A DNA stretch of 64,000 nucleotides from Nannocystis pusilla (GCF_026626665.1 NZ_JAPNKE010000002.1:9568001-9632000); one strand, 5' to 3'; numbered from the stretch's first letter, positions 51,063 to 64,000 are shown. The notes: generated by a model from the sequence alone, not told the origin. Made by a program: numbers and translations.

Positions 51063-51085
51063 CGCCGGGTTTTTGACGCCCGGCG
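51063..51085 (+). terminator. Hairpin with T-rich loop after the bactofilin operon
   Basis: CGCCGGG-TTTTTGACG-CCCGGCG, about 100 bp past the bactofilin 3 stop; a second stem (CGGGCG-ACT-CGCCCG) lies at 50975-50989. Neither has a T-tract, so assignment as terminator is weak. Confidence 0.35.
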
Positions 51086-51233
51086 AAACTGCGGCAAACA
51101 TCCTGCGCGCGGCTTTGGTAACATCCGGCGCAAGTCTGTCATGGCCCGCGCGGCCGCATTCGGCCCCATTGGCCGAATCTTCCCCATCTCCTCCCTGGGC
51201 CCGAGCGGGCCTTCATCCTGAAAGGTCGGCCTG

Positions 51234-52961
51234 ATGCGCAAGCTCCTTCTCTCGTCCCTGTTCGCCCTGTCGGTGTTCACCACTGGTTGCAAGGAGCCCG
51301 ACCCCTACGCCTTCGAGACGCACATCGAGAACATCCGCAACACCAGCGCCAAGGGCATCGGCTTCTCGGGCATGAAGGACCTGGTCAAGACGGTCATCAC
51401 CTCGCCCGACAACGGCCCGCGGCTCGACGAGTTCGTGCAGAAGGTGATCCCGGTGTTCGAGGAGCAGTGGGACTCCTCGCCGGAGCACCAGGTCAACATG
51501 CTCGAGATGCTCCGCGACATCGGCCGGCCCGAGGCCGCCCCGCTGTGGAGCAAGGCGCTCGGCACCCTCGACGGCTCGGAGGAGGGCCGCAAGCGCGTGC
51601 TGATCGCCCTGCAGGGCATCCAGCGCGCCAAGGCCACCGGCTCGACCGACGCGGTGCTCGGCCTGTTCGAGGGCCTGACGAAGGACCCGAGCAAGGACAA
51701 GGGCAAGGCCGAGGGGGAGATCCGCCGCGAGCTCGCGCGCACGCTGGGGCTCCTCAAGGACCCGAAGGCCGGGCCGGCGCTGATCGCCGCGCTGCAGCAG
51801 CCGACCGAGATGCGGCCGCCGCAGATCCACCGCATCGTCGCCGAGGCGCTCGGCAGCCTGCGTGACCCCGCGGCCATCGAGCCGCTCGTGATCGCCAACT
51901 TCTCGACCCCCGACGATCAGACCGACAGCAAGAACCTCAGCAACCGCGTCAAGCTGGCGCTCAACAGCATCGGCGAGCCGGCCGTCCCGCGCCTCGTCGA
52001 GCTGCTCACCGGCAAGGAAGACGACATCGTCATCAAGAAGGTCGTCGAGGCCGGCAGCACCGTGCCCGTGGTCCGCTTCACCGCCGCGCTGATGCTCGGC
52101 TCGCTCGGCAGCCCCCAGGCCGTCGACGCGCTCATCAAGAACATCCCCGCCGACTCCTGCAAGCCGGTCGTCAAGGAAGACCCGAAGAAGAAGGACAAGA
52201 AGAAGAAGGCCGAGGAGGAGGAGGAAGAGGATCCGGAGAAGGCGGACAACGAGAACCTGCGCAACGCGATCGTCACCTCGCTCGGCCAGATCGGCGACCC
52301 CAAGGCCGCGGCCGCGATCTGCCCGTGCACGCAGGCCACCGTCCACTTCGAGGAGCAGTTCATGATGGCCGAGGCGCTCGGCTACGTGGGCGGCGAAGAG
52401 GCCGTGAAGTGCCTCACCAACTTCGTCAAGACCGCCGAGAGCGATCCCGAGACCCTGCCGTCGACCGACAAGACGCCGCTGTCGATCCGCATCGAGGCCG
52501 GTCGCTTCGCCGTCCTCGCCGCCGGCCCCGACCAGGTCGCCGCGGTGCGCGAGGCCTTCGCCGCCAACACCGACCCCAAGGTCGCCGAGGGCCTCAAGCA
52601 GTGGGAGCCCGCGCTCACCACCCTCGAGACCTGCAAGAACGACAAGGACTGCTACCTCAAGACCCTCAAGGACACCAACGCGAGCTGGGTCGCGCGTGAG
52701 AACGCGGCGATGGAGCTGACCCGCGTGGCGCCCGGCGACGCCGCGGTCGCCGAGGCGATCGCCCAGGCCTACAAGGTCCGCGAGGTCGACGCCCGCGTGA
52801 CGATGGCGCTCATGGCCTCGCGCATCATGCAGGGCAAGCGCTGCCAGAAGTGCGTCGACACCCTCGAGGACATCATGAAGGGCGAGAAGGGCACGACGGA
52901 CATCAGCTACCAGAAGGCCGTGCTGACCGCCCGCGACACGATCGCCAAGCTGTCCGAGTAG
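51234..52961 (+). CDS. HEAT-repeat lipoprotein
   Basis: 575 residues, intact. MRKLLLSSLFALSVFTTGC is a lipoprotein signal with Cys19. Armadillo/HEAT-like helical pairs follow (LLKDPKAGPALIAALQQP, GSLRDPAAIEPLVIANFS, GEPAVPRLVELLTGKEDD, LGSLGSPQAVDALIKNI), interrupted by a Lys/Glu-rich insert (about residues 315-345) and later by Cys pairs (CPCTQ, CKNDKDC, CQKCVDT). It should be a periplasmic scaffold. A TPR lipoprotein gene follows 180 bp downstream on the same strand. Confidence 0.85.
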   Translation: MRKLLLSSLFALSVFTTGCKEPDPYAFETHIENIRNTSAKGIGFSGMKDLVKTVITSPDNGPRLDEFVQKVIPVFEEQWDSSPEHQVNMLEMLRDIGRPEAAPLWSKALGTLDGSEEGRKRVLIALQGIQRAKATGSTDAVLGLFEGLTKDPSKDKGKAEGEIRRELARTLGLLKDPKAGPALIAALQQPTEMRPPQIHRIVAEALGSLRDPAAIEPLVIANFSTPDDQTDSKNLSNRVKLALNSIGEPAVPRLVELLTGKEDDIVIKKVVEAGSTVPVVRFTAALMLGSLGSPQAVDALIKNIPADSCKPVVKEDPKKKDKKKKAEEEEEEDPEKADNENLRNAIVTSLGQIGDPKAAAAICPCTQATVHFEEQFMMAEALGYVGGEEAVKCLTNFVKTAESDPETLPSTDKTPLSIRIEAGRFAVLAAGPDQVAAVREAFAANTDPKVAEGLKQWEPALTTLETCKNDKDCYLKTLKDTNASWVARENAAMELTRVAPGDAAVAEAIAQAYKVREVDARVTMALMASRIMQGKRCQKCVDTLEDIMKGEKGTTDISYQKAVLTARDTIAKLSE

Positions 52962-53140
52962 CGAGGCCCGGCCTCGTCGAGGACGCCGTCCGCGCGCTGA
53001 AGGGCGCCGGTCGTCGTCCTCTTTGCACGTCCGTGACGCGCGCCTACCCTCGCCGCGCGAAGCTGATCGGAGCGATCTCCGACGCGACAACTCACAATCA
53101 AGCCGTGATGTCCACGGCCTCGTGTGCCATGCTCACGCCG

Positions 53141-54330
53141 ATGCATCGCTCGCTCGTCCGGCTCGCGCTCGTCGTCCTCGCGGGCGCGCCCGTCGCCTGC
53201 GCCGGCAAGTCCGCCGGCGTCGTCACTCCGGAGGACGCGGCAGTCACGGTGCAGCCCGGCGAGGCGGCCGCGGCGGTGCCCACCGGCCCGGCCACCCTGC
53301 CGGACGCCGAGGCGGCGCTCGCCGGCGGCGACGCGGCCCGGGCCGTCGCGCTGTTCTCCGGCTACCTCGGCGGCGACCCCGACGAGACCGGCGTGCGCCA
53401 GGCCTACCTCGGCCTGGCGCGGGCCCAGGAGCTCCTGCGCGACTGCGCCGCGGCGATCCGCGCCTACGACGCCTACCTGGCCCGCTTCAGCGACGGCCCC
53501 GCCGACCTGTTCGCCCGCCGCGGCGCCTGTTACGCGGAACTCGGCGAGTGGAAGGCCTCGGCCGACAGCTACGCCGAGGCCTTCGCCCGCGCGACCCTCC
53601 CCAGCGCCAAGGTCGAGGCGCTGGCCCGCCAGGGCTACGCCCACTTCGAGCTCGGCCAGCTCGACCAGGCCGAGCCCCTGTTGCAGCAGGCCGACCAGGT
53701 CTACGTGGCCTCGCAGGAGCAGAACAGCGAGCGCTTCAGCAACTATTACTTCGTCGGCATGGCCCGCTTCTACCGCGCCGCCGTGTGGCACCGGCGCTTC
53801 CGCGACGTCCCGATCCGCCTGCCCGAGAAGCAGATGACCGAGGACTTCGCCCGCAAGTTCGCCCTGCTGGAGAAGGCCCAGGAGGCCTACAACGAGACCA
53901 TCAAGGCCAAGCACATGTTCTGGGTCTCGGCCGCCGGCTACCACTGGGCAGCCTGTTCGAGGAGTTCTACGACGCCATGATGCACGCCCCCGTGCCGGAC
54001 TGGCTCGACGACAAGCAGCGCCAGGTCTACTACGAGGAGCTCAAGAGTCAGCTGAGGCCGGTGGTCAACAAGGCGATCTGGGTGTTCGAGAAGAACCTCG
54101 CGACCGCCCGGCGTCTCGGCTACGAGAGCGAGTTCACGGCCCAGACCGAGGCCAAGCTGAGCGAGCTGCAGGCCGTGCTCCTCGCGGGTGATACGACTCT
54201 CGGCAAGCCGCACCCGCCGCTGGCGCCCGAAGCCCGCCCTGAAATCGGGGCAGGGGAGATCGCCTCCGCGGCCGGCGAGCCCAGCCCGGTCGATCGCAAG
54301 CTGTTCGTGCCGGAGCTGACGCCGCTCTGA
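53141..54330 (+). CDS. TPR lipoprotein (one frameshift)
   Basis: About 396 residues. The preferred start is the ATG at 53141, giving the signal SLVRLALVVLAGAPVAC; an ATG at 53108 adds 11 residues. Tetratricopeptide helices occupy the first half (AEAALAGGDAARAVALFSGY, YLGLARAQELLRDCAAAIRA, YAELGEWKASADSYAEAF, YAHFELGQLDQAEPLLQQAD). The second half (DWLDDKQRQVYYEELKSQLR) is unknown. The frame breaks near 53948 (CACTGGG, probably CACCTGGG) within AAGYHLGSLFEEF. Probably periplasmic. Confidence 0.75.
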
Positions 54331-54420
54331 CGCCCGCAAGGCCGCTCAAAGCCCGCGCACGGGCAAAAAACGCGGCCTGCGGGCCTGCCGGCACGGGCGG
54401 TCGGCCGCGCCCCACGTGGC

Positions 54421-54450
54421 TTGACACTCTCCCAGATCCGCGGCTATACA
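54421..54450 (+). promoter_or_regulatory. Sigma70-type promoter of the tRNA-tuf operon
   Basis: TTGACA (54421-54426) and TATACA (54445-54450), 18-bp spacer, a near-consensus housekeeping promoter about 110 bp before tRNA-Thr. A GC-rich initiation region follows, as usual for stringently controlled stable-RNA promoters. It should drive the four tRNAs and tuf. Confidence 0.8.
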
Positions 54451-54562
54451 CCGCGTCCACTTTCGGACCCTCACCGGGCCCGACGCTTACCGTTAGCCTG
54501 AAGCCCGACACTTGCCCGGCGGAACGACCGCCACGAAGACCCCGGAGGAATTCTCACCACAC

Positions 54563-54635
54563 GCTGGCGTAGCTCAATTGGTAGAGCACCTGATTTGTAA
54601 TCAGGCGGCTGCGGGTTCGAGTCCCATCGCCAGCT
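54563..54635 (+). tRNA. tRNA-Thr (TGT)
   Basis: Acceptor stem GCTGGCG/CGCCAGC, D-arm AGCTCAATTGGTAGAGC, anticodon loop TTTGTAA (anticodon TGT), T-arm GCGGGTTCGAGTCCCAT (imperfect). CCA is not encoded. First of the conserved Thr-Tyr-Gly-Thr-tuf order known from proteobacteria. Confidence 0.95.
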
Positions 54636-54686
54636 CTCCACGCCGAACGGCCTCCGGGCCAGCGCAGCGATCGTTCCAGACCACGA

Positions 54687-54772
54687 GGATGGGTGCCCGA
54701 GTCGGCCAAAGGGAGCAGACTGTAAATCTGCCGCGCACCGCGCTTCAGAAGGTTCGAATCCTTCCCCATCCA
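54687..54772 (+). tRNA. tRNA-Tyr (GTA)
   Basis: Class II tRNA with a long variable arm (CCGCGCACCGCGCTTC region). Acceptor GGATGGG/CCCATCC, anticodon loop CTGTAAA (GTA), T-loop GGTTCGAATCC. Confidence 0.95.
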
Positions 54773-54781
54773 CTGCCTACC

Positions 54782-54853
54782 GCGGGAGTAGCTCAGTTGG
54801 TAGAGCGTCAGCCTTCAAGCTGAATGTCGCGAGTTCGACCCTCGTCTCCCGCT
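54782..54853 (+). tRNA. tRNA-Gly (TCC), one base missing in anticodon loop
   Basis: Acceptor GCGGGAG/CTCCCGC, D-arm AGCTCAGTTGGTAGAGC and T-arm GCGAGTTCGACCCTCGT are intact. The anticodon arm reads CAGCCTTCAAGCTG, giving a six-base loop. Family members read CTTCCAAG, anticodon TCC. The missing C is in a CC pair, the same kind of error seen in neighbouring genes. Confidence 0.85.
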
Positions 54854-54915
54854 CTCTGCGCGTCCCGCGCACTTGCATCGGGCCCTCCTGGCCCTCCGCG
54901 TCCTGACAACTTCAC

Positions 54916-54988
54916 GCCCATGTAGCTCAGTTGGTAGAGCACATCCTTGGTAAGGATGAGGTCAGCGGTTCGAATCCGCTCATGGGCT
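54916..54988 (+). tRNA. tRNA-Thr (GGT)
   Basis: Acceptor GCCCATG/CATGGGC, anticodon loop TTGGTAA (GGT), T-loop GGTTCGAATCC; CCA follows directly at 54989-54991. It lies 50 bp upstream of tuf, the usual position of thrT. Confidence 0.95.
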
Positions 54989-55040
54989 CCAGAGAATCTC
55001 TCTCGACGACTGAACCCGTCACCCGCAAAGAAGCACAGCC

Positions 55041-56240
<1,200 letters not shown>

Positions 56241-56257
56241 ACCACTCGAGAACGGCA

Positions 56258-56287
56258 GGGCGGGGGGCGTGACCCCCGCCTTGTTTT
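56258..56287 (+). terminator. Terminator after tuf
   Basis: GGCGGGGGGCG-TGA-CCCCCGCC stem followed by TTGTTTT, 18 bp past the tuf stop. It separates the tRNA-tuf unit from rpmG. Confidence 0.85.
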
Positions 56288-56335
56288 GCCCTAACTCCCC
56301 GGTTTGCCGGCCAGTGCCGGCCTCCGGGCTCGAAC

Positions 56336-56364
56336 TTGTCAACCGGAACGGGTCTTGCTAGAAC
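56336..56364 (+). promoter_or_regulatory. Possible promoter for rpmG-trnW-secE-nusG
   Basis: TTGTCA (56336-56341) and TAGAAC (56359-56364) with a 17-bp spacer, 28 bp upstream of rpmG. A fair but not strong match. Confidence 0.4.
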
Positions 56365-56391
56365 CGGACCCCTTCGCCTGTTGAGGCTCCC

Positions 56392-56553
56392 ATGGCTGCC
56401 GGCAACCGCATCATCATCCAGCTCGAGTGCCAGACCTGCAAGCGGCGCAATTACTCTTCGACCAAGAACAAGCGGACGACGCCCGAGAAGGTCGTCCTCA
56501 AGAAGTTCTGCCGCCACTGCCGGAAGCACGCGGATCACAAGGAGACCAAGTAA
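56392..56553 (+). CDS. rpmG: Large ribosomal subunit protein bL33
   Basis: 53 residues. IQLECQTCKRRNYSSTKNK and KFCRHCRKHADHKETK give two CxxC pairs, so this is the zinc-binding (C+) form of bL33. The order tuf-rpmG-tRNA-Trp-secE-nusG is widely conserved. Too short to appear among long reading frames but unmistakable. Confidence 0.97.
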   Translation: MAAGNRIIIQLECQTCKRRNYSSTKNKRTTPEKVVLKKFCRHCRKHADHKETK

Positions 56554-56569
56554 GAGAGTGGGTTCTTAC

Positions 56570-56642
56570 AGGGGGTTAGCTCAGTTGGTAGAGCAGCGGA
56601 CTCCAAATCCGCAGGCCGAGGGTTCGAGTCCCCCACCCCCTG
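56570..56642 (+). tRNA. tRNA-Trp (CCA)
   Basis: Acceptor AGGGGGT/ACCCCCT, D-arm AGCTCAGTTGGTAGAGC, anticodon loop CTCCAAA (CCA), T-arm GAGGGTTCGAGTCCCCC. It lies between rpmG and secE as in many bacteria. Confidence 0.97.
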
Positions 56643-56688
56643 CTTCCTGTCAGAGATGGCCGATCTTCGGACACTCTGAGCCCCTGCC

Positions 56689-57117
56689 ATGACGACCCCG
56701 CCGCGCAATCGAAAGCTCGTTGTCGCCCGTGAGTTCGACCCCAGTCGGTGGGCCCACGCAGCGTTTTTCCTGGGCTTTTTGCTGCTCGCGTACGTCCTGA
56801 GCAACCTCACCGAGGACATGTGGGCGTTGCTGTGGTCGTACTGGCCCCGGCAGCTCGGTCGCCCGGCGCCGAACCTCGCTTCGGCGATCGGCACTGGCGT
56901 CGCCCTGATCTGCGCCCTCATCGCCTGGCGGAACAAGCGCTGGTTCACGTTCGTGAGCGAGGTCGCCGTCGAAGTTTCGCAGGTGACGTGGCCGACCAAG
57001 GCGGAGACGCGGGTCGCCACGATCGTGGTCGTCGTCCTCACGCTCGTCTGCTCCGTCATCCTGGCGATGATGGACCTGTTCTGGTCCAACGTGACGGACT
57101 GGCTCTACGCTCTCTGA
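56689..57117 (+). CDS. secE: Preprotein translocase subunit SecE
   Basis: 142 residues with three membrane helices (HAAFFLGFLLLAYVLSNL, ASAIGTGVALICALIAW, RVATIVVVVLTLVCSVIL), the longer proteobacterial form. The family signature EVAVEVSQVTWPTKAETR precedes the last helix. Part of the SecYEG channel. nusG follows 21 bp later. Confidence 0.97.
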   Translation: MTTPPRNRKLVVAREFDPSRWAHAAFFLGFLLLAYVLSNLTEDMWALLWSYWPRQLGRPAPNLASAIGTGVALICALIAWRNKRWFTFVSEVAVEVSQVTWPTKAETRVATIVVVVLTLVCSVILAMMDLFWSNVTDWLYAL

Positions 57118-57138
57118 CGGATCGGGGCACAAATTCTC

Positions 57139-57675
57139 ATGGAGTGGTACGTCGTCAACACCTTCTCGGGCTACGAGAACTCGGTAAAGAAGGCCCTGGA
57201 GGATCGGATCAAGAATGCCGGTCTCGAGGAGCAGTTCGGGGAGATCTTGATCCCCTCGGAGAAGGTGACCACCCGGAGCGGCAAGAAGACCGTCCAGAAG
57301 ACCAACAAGCTTCTGCCCGGTTACATCTTCATCAGCATGGACCTGACCAAGGCGAGCTGGCACCTGGTCCAGAACACGCCGAAGGTGACCGGTTTCCTCG
57401 GCGGTCAGAACCCGAAGCCGGTGCGCAAGGCGGAGATGAACCGCATGCTCGGCCAGGCGCCGCCGGACGAGCAGGCGCCCGTCGAGAAGGTCGTGCCGAA
57501 CATCACGTATTCGGTCGGCCAGCAGGTGCGTGTCCGCAGCGGGGCGTTCGCCAACTTCACCGGTGAGGTGGAGGAGATCAACAACGACAAGCAGAAGATC
57601 TGGCTGTCGGTGTCGCTGTTCGGCCGCCCGACGCGCGTCGAGGTCGACTTTTCCGAGGTCGAGCCGGTTGTGTAA
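57139..57675 (+). CDS. nusG: Transcription termination/antitermination protein NusG
   Basis: 178 residues. NGN domain: MEWYVVNTFSGYENSVKKAL, GYIFISMDLT, HLVQNTPKVTGFLGG. C-terminal KOW domain: GQQVRVRSGAFANFTGEVEE and KIWLSVSLFGRPTRVEVDF. It binds RNA polymerase and links it to Rho or the ribosome. The 130 bp before rplK contain only a half-copy of the hairpin repeat (CCTGTCCCGCC). Confidence 0.98.
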   Translation: MEWYVVNTFSGYENSVKKALEDRIKNAGLEEQFGEILIPSEKVTTRSGKKTVQKTNKLLPGYIFISMDLTKASWHLVQNTPKVTGFLGGQNPKPVRKAEMNRMLGQAPPDEQAPVEKVVPNITYSVGQQVRVRSGAFANFTGEVEEINNDKQKIWLSVSLFGRPTRVEVDFSEVEPVV

Positions 57676-57805
57676 CGCCGGCGGATCTGCGACAAGCCAG
57701 CACGCCTGTCCCGCCCAGTGAGCGGCGTCAAGCTCACGGTCCCTGAAGGCCGGCGCCAGTCGCACCGGCCCACCTGACCCACTCTTTTCGTCACGAAGAA
57801 CTGCC

Positions 57806-58246
57806 ATGAAGAAGGTAACCGCGTACGTCAAGCTCCAGATCAAGGCCGGACTGGCGAATCCCGCGCCCCCGATCGGCCCTGCGCTCGGCTCCAAGGGCGT
57901 CAACATCATGGAGTTCTGCAAGCAGTTCAACGCCCGCACGGCGAAGGACCAGGGCCTCGTGATTCCGGTGGTCATCACCGTCTACTCGGACCGTTCGTTC
58001 ACCTTCATCACCAAGACCCCGCCGGCGTCGATCTTGTTGTTGAAGAAGGTGCAGGCGGCCAACCCGAAGATCGAGGGCGGCTCGGGCGTCCCGAACCGGC
58101 AGAAGATCGGCAAGCTGACGACCGCCGAGGTCCGCGAGATCGCCGAGTACAAGTTCAAGGACATGAACGCCGCCTCGATCGACGCCGCCGCGCGCACCAT
58201 CGCCGGCACCGCGCGCTCGATGGGCATCGACGTCGTCGAGGCCTGA
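57806..58246 (+). CDS. rplK: Large ribosomal subunit protein uL11
   Basis: 146 residues. Signature segments ASIGPALGSKG-like (IGPALGSKGVNIMEFCKQFN), IPVVITVYSDRSFTFITKTP and IAGTARSMGIDVV. It forms the GTPase-associated stalk base on 23S rRNA. rplA follows after 126 bp, which contain an imperfect hairpin (CCTGTCCCTGAAGACATG). Confidence 0.98.
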   Translation: MKKVTAYVKLQIKAGLANPAPPIGPALGSKGVNIMEFCKQFNARTAKDQGLVIPVVITVYSDRSFTFITKTPPASILLLKKVQAANPKIEGGSGVPNRQKIGKLTTAEVREIAEYKFKDMNAASIDAAARTIAGTARSMGIDVVEA

Positions 58247-58372
58247 GCTTTCGCGGCGAGAATTCCTTCCTGTCCCTGAAGACATGCGGGCAGGAGCCCC
58301 GGCCTCGCGTGGGCCGGGACAACCCCGGGGGAGGCCGTGAAGGCCGTTGGGACCCCGGAAGGGCAAGAGACA

Positions 58373-59074
58373 ATGGGCAAGAAGTACGAGGCGATCCGCA
58401 AGCTGGTCGATCGCGACAAGCGTTACACCCTCGCCGAAGCGGTCGAACTGCTGCCGAAGCTGAAGTTCACCAAGTTCGACGAGACGATCGACGTCGCGGC
58501 CCGCCTGGGCGTCAACCCGAAGCACGCCGACCAGATGATCCGCTCGTCGTGCGCCCTGCCGCACGGCACCGGCAAGTCGCTGCGCGTGGTCGTGTTCGCC
58601 AAGGGCGAGCGGGCCAACGAGGCGCGCGAGGCGGGCGCCGATTTCGTCGGCGCCGAGGACCTGGTCGACCGCGTGCTCAAGGAGAACTGGCTCGAGTTCG
58701 ACAGCGCGATCGCCACGCCCGACATGATGGGCCTCGTCGGCCGCCTCGGCCGTATCCTCGGCCCCCGCAACTTGATGCCCAACCCCAAGGTCGGCACCGT
58801 GACCATGGACGTGGCCCGGGCTGTCCGCGAGATCAAGGCCGGTCGCATCGAGTTCCGCACCGAGAAGACCGGCATCGTCCACGCGCCCGTGGGCAAGATG
58901 TCGTTCGGGCCGGACAAGCTGCGGGAGAACATCCTCTCGCTGCTCGACACCCTGCAGCGCCTCAAGCCGTCGACGGCCAAGGGCAAGTACTTCAAGAGCA
59001 TCGCGCTGTCGTCGACGATGGGCCCGTCGGTCCGCCTCGACACCAACGAGGTCGCCGCGCTGCTCGAGCGCTAG
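58373..59074 (+). CDS. rplA: Large ribosomal subunit protein uL1
   Basis: 233 residues from the ATG at 58373 (MGKKYEAIRKLVDRDKRYTL), which matches the family start better than upstream codons. ETIDVAARLGVNPKHADQM, GRLGRILGPRNLMPNPKVGT and FRTEKTGIVHAPVGK are conserved. It binds the L1 stalk of 23S rRNA and, in many bacteria, its own mRNA as a repressor. Confidence 0.98.
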   Translation: MGKKYEAIRKLVDRDKRYTLAEAVELLPKLKFTKFDETIDVAARLGVNPKHADQMIRSSCALPHGTGKSLRVVVFAKGERANEAREAGADFVGAEDLVDRVLKENWLEFDSAIATPDMMGLVGRLGRILGPRNLMPNPKVGTVTMDVARAVREIKAGRIEFRTEKTGIVHAPVGKMSFGPDKLRENILSLLDTLQRLKPSTAKGKYFKSIALSSTMGPSVRLDTNEVAALLER

Positions 59075-59084
59075 GCCGACCCGG

Positions 59085-59305
59085 ACTTTCATTCGAGGAG
59101 TTCACCAAGTCTGTCGCAGTAGTGACGTGATGCAGCCGCCCGCGAGGGCGCACGCACTCGAAGACAGCAGGTGGTCGGCCTTCCGACCGTAAACGCGAGA
59201 GCGGCCTGCCGAGAGTGGAGCGAGCGACGAGAGGAAGCGGGGACGGGTCGTCCGTCCTCCATCTCGGCGGTCCTCCACCCGGAGGGCCGAGGAGACGAGC
59301 CACAG
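59085..59305 (+). promoter_or_regulatory. Possible L10 leader upstream of rplJ
   Basis: A 231-bp gap between rplA and rplJ, much longer than other gaps in the operon, with several stems (e.g. CCGACC...GGTCGG, CCGAGAGTGG, TCCTCCACCCGGAGGGCCGAGGA near 59270-59290). This is where an L10(L12)4-binding autoregulatory leader is expected. I could not match the full leader consensus by eye. Confidence 0.4.
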
Positions 59306-59830
59306 ATGCCCACCCTGAGCAAACACGAACAATCGGCGAAGCTCCGCGACGAACTGAGCGGCGTGTCCGCGTTCATCCTGGTCGACTACACCGGGATCAC
59401 CGTGGCCGAGGCCAGCGACGTCCGCAACAAGTTCCGCGACGCCAACTGCCGCTACCAGGTCTACAAGAACTCGGTCATCCACTACGCGGTGACCGGGACG
59501 AAGCACGAGCCGGCCACCGCCCTGTTGAAGGGCATGACCGGCATCGCGTTCTCGCCGGAGGACCCGGGTGCAGCGGCTCGCGTGGCGCGTGACTTCGCCA
59601 AGGACGCCAAGAACTTCAAGGTCAAGGGCGGCATCATCGACGGTCAGACGCTCGACGCCGGCGGCGTCAATCGTCTCGCCGACATGCCCGGGCCGCGCGA
59701 GCTCAAGGCGCAGTTCCTGGCCCTGCTCAACACGCCGGCGACCAGCTTCGTCCGCGTGCTGAACGCCGGCCCGCAGAGCTTCCTCTACCTCCTGAATGCC
59801 CGCAAGGACCAGCTCGCCGCTGCCTCCTGA
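59306..59830 (+). CDS. rplJ: Large ribosomal subunit protein uL10
   Basis: 174 residues. AFILVDYTGITVAEASDVRN, YQVYKNSVIHYAV and VKGGIIDGQTLDAGGVNRLA match L10, and the C-terminal helix (SFLYLLNARKDQLAAA) is the L7/L12 docking site. rplL begins 63 bp downstream. Confidence 0.97.
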   Translation: MPTLSKHEQSAKLRDELSGVSAFILVDYTGITVAEASDVRNKFRDANCRYQVYKNSVIHYAVTGTKHEPATALLKGMTGIAFSPEDPGAAARVARDFAKDAKNFKVKGGIIDGQTLDAGGVNRLADMPGPRELKAQFLALLNTPATSFVRVLNAGPQSFLYLLNARKDQLAAAS

Positions 59831-59893
59831 GGCCGGCGCTCGTCCCCCATCAACCCGTCACCGTTTGTACCGACAGACTTCGAGGAATTCGTC

Positions 59894-60285
59894 ATGACCG
59901 ACATCACCCGCGACCAAGTCATCAACTACCTGAGCAACCTTCCGGTCATCGAGATCGCCAACCTGGTCAAGGAGCTCGAGACCAAGTGGGGCGTCTCGGC
60001 CGCCGCGCCGGTCGCCGCCGCTGGCCCCGCCGCCGGTGGTGCCGCTCCCGCCGCCGAGAAGAAGGAAGAGCAGACCGAGTTCACGGTCGTGCTCAAGGGC
60101 TTCGGCGACAAGAAGATCAACGTCATCAAGGCGGTCCGCGTGCTCAACCTCGCCCTCGGCCTCAAGGAGGCCAAGGACCTGGTCGAGGGCGCCCCGGCCA
60201 ACATCAAGGAAGGCATCTCCAAGGCCGAGGCCGAGGAGATGGCGAAGCGCTCAAGGAGGCCGGCGCTGAGGTCGAGATCAAGTGA
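59894..60285 (+). CDS. rplL: Large ribosomal subunit protein bL12 (one frameshift)
   Basis: About 130 residues. The N-terminal dimer domain (INYLSNLPVIEIANLVKELE), Ala/Gly hinge (AAAPVAAAGPAAGGAAPAA) and C-terminal domain (FTVVLKGFGDKKINVIKAVR, GLKEAKDLVEGAPANIKEG) are all present. A missing G near 60248 (AAGCGCTC for AAGGCGCTC) breaks the frame six codons early; the corrected end ALKEAGAEVEIK stops at 60285. Essential gene, so a sequence error is by far the best explanation. Confidence 0.97.
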
Positions 60286-60371
60286 TCTCAGGGCCCGCCG
60301 CCCAAGCTGCTCCGGCGTGTACGGCGCCAGGGGGAAGCCCCTGCGCGTCGTGCACATGTCGCGTTTGTAAT

Positions 60372-60387
60372 GGCGCATTTTCGCGCC
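60372..60387 (+). promoter_or_regulatory. Possible attenuator hairpin between rplL and rpoB
   Basis: GGCGC-ATTTTC-GCGCC in the 275-bp rplL-rpoB gap, the position of the attenuator that lowers rpoB relative to ribosomal genes in other bacteria. No T-tract; function inferred from position only. Nothing else is evident in the gap. Confidence 0.3.
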
Positions 60388-60560
60388 CCCGTGAGCCCTG
60401 GCTCACATCGATTCTCGAGTACTTTTTGCCGCTTCGCGATCTCGCTGGCTCACGAGCCGCAAGGCCCGAAGTTTTGAGCAATTGCCTCGCTTAGCGCTTA
60501 GACAACCTGCCGGCCCGCTCCACTGCCTCACTCGGCAGTTCGTCCCCCTGAGGAACCGCG

Positions 60561-64000
<3,440 letters not shown>

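Noticed and set aside
54782..54853. tRNA-Glu (TTC) from the TTC in the loop
   Set aside because: The acceptor and arms match tRNA-Gly, and the Thr-Tyr-Gly-Thr-tuf order predicts Gly; TTC arises from a missing C.

Overview
The window is a high-GC, densely coding bacterial chromosome segment. It probably comes from a large-genome deltaproteobacterium/myxobacterium, most likely of the Nannocystis/Plesiocystis kind. That assignment is inferred from several features: VCBS-repeat and HEAT-repeat lipoproteins, an OmpA protein with thrombospondin-type-3 calcium repeats, an eukaryote-like Ser/Thr kinase with a TolB-like/TPR tail, three consecutive bactofilins, and long repeat-rich gaps. No 16S rRNA gene is present to confirm it.

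Layout. 1-4.0 kb: the 3' end of a zinc-metallopeptidase-like gene and a ~1,080-residue FG-GAP/VCBS lipoprotein. 4.2-15.7 kb: single genes and gene pairs (CoA-transferase III, two alpha/beta hydrolases, YceI lipoprotein, SirB1-type protein, 4HBT thioesterase, VWA membrane protein, HNH nuclease, inositol monophosphatase). 16.0-18.6 kb: a Ser/Thr kinase. 18.6-23.2 kb: a repeat-rich island holding a cysteine-rich repeat protein, a DUF3309 peptide and an OmpA/DUF4398 pair, flanked by inverted copies of a structured ~190-bp element. 23.2-28.4 kb: a compact minus-strand fatty-acid/polyketide-like operon (acyltransferase, ketosynthase, hotdog dehydratase, ACP, halogenase-like flavoprotein, second hotdog protein), contiguous with dapB-dapA and followed upstream by a TPR gene and ribF. 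34.0-37.6 kb: an envelope operon (DUF4398 lipoprotein, OmpA-TSP3, outer-membrane protein). 37.7-40.6 kb: a GspF/PilC-like and a degenerate GspE/PilB-like gene. 40.8-50.9 kb: an rRNA methyltransferase, a DUF2335 cluster, alaS, an acidic repeat protein, glutamate-cysteine ligase and three bactofilins. 51.2-54.3 kb: HEAT and TPR lipoproteins. 54.4-64 kb: the classic core block tRNA-Thr/Tyr/Gly/Thr - tuf - rpmG - tRNA-Trp - secE - nusG - rplK - rplA - rplJ - rplL - rpoB; rpoB runs off the right edge.

Two things stand out. First, a short hairpin, TGTCC-N4-GGACA with variants, is scattered through the window. It sits in seven of the nine gaps between convergent genes and at many other gene 3' ends, and it also lies inside reading frames (alaS, signal peptides, protein tails). 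It looks like a dispersed repeat family, possibly acting at mRNA 3' ends. Second, about two dozen reading frames break at single-base homopolymer or dinucleotide indels, including alaS, rplL and one tRNA-Gly. These are most likely sequence errors, so many coordinates below describe the reconstructed gene across one or more frame changes.
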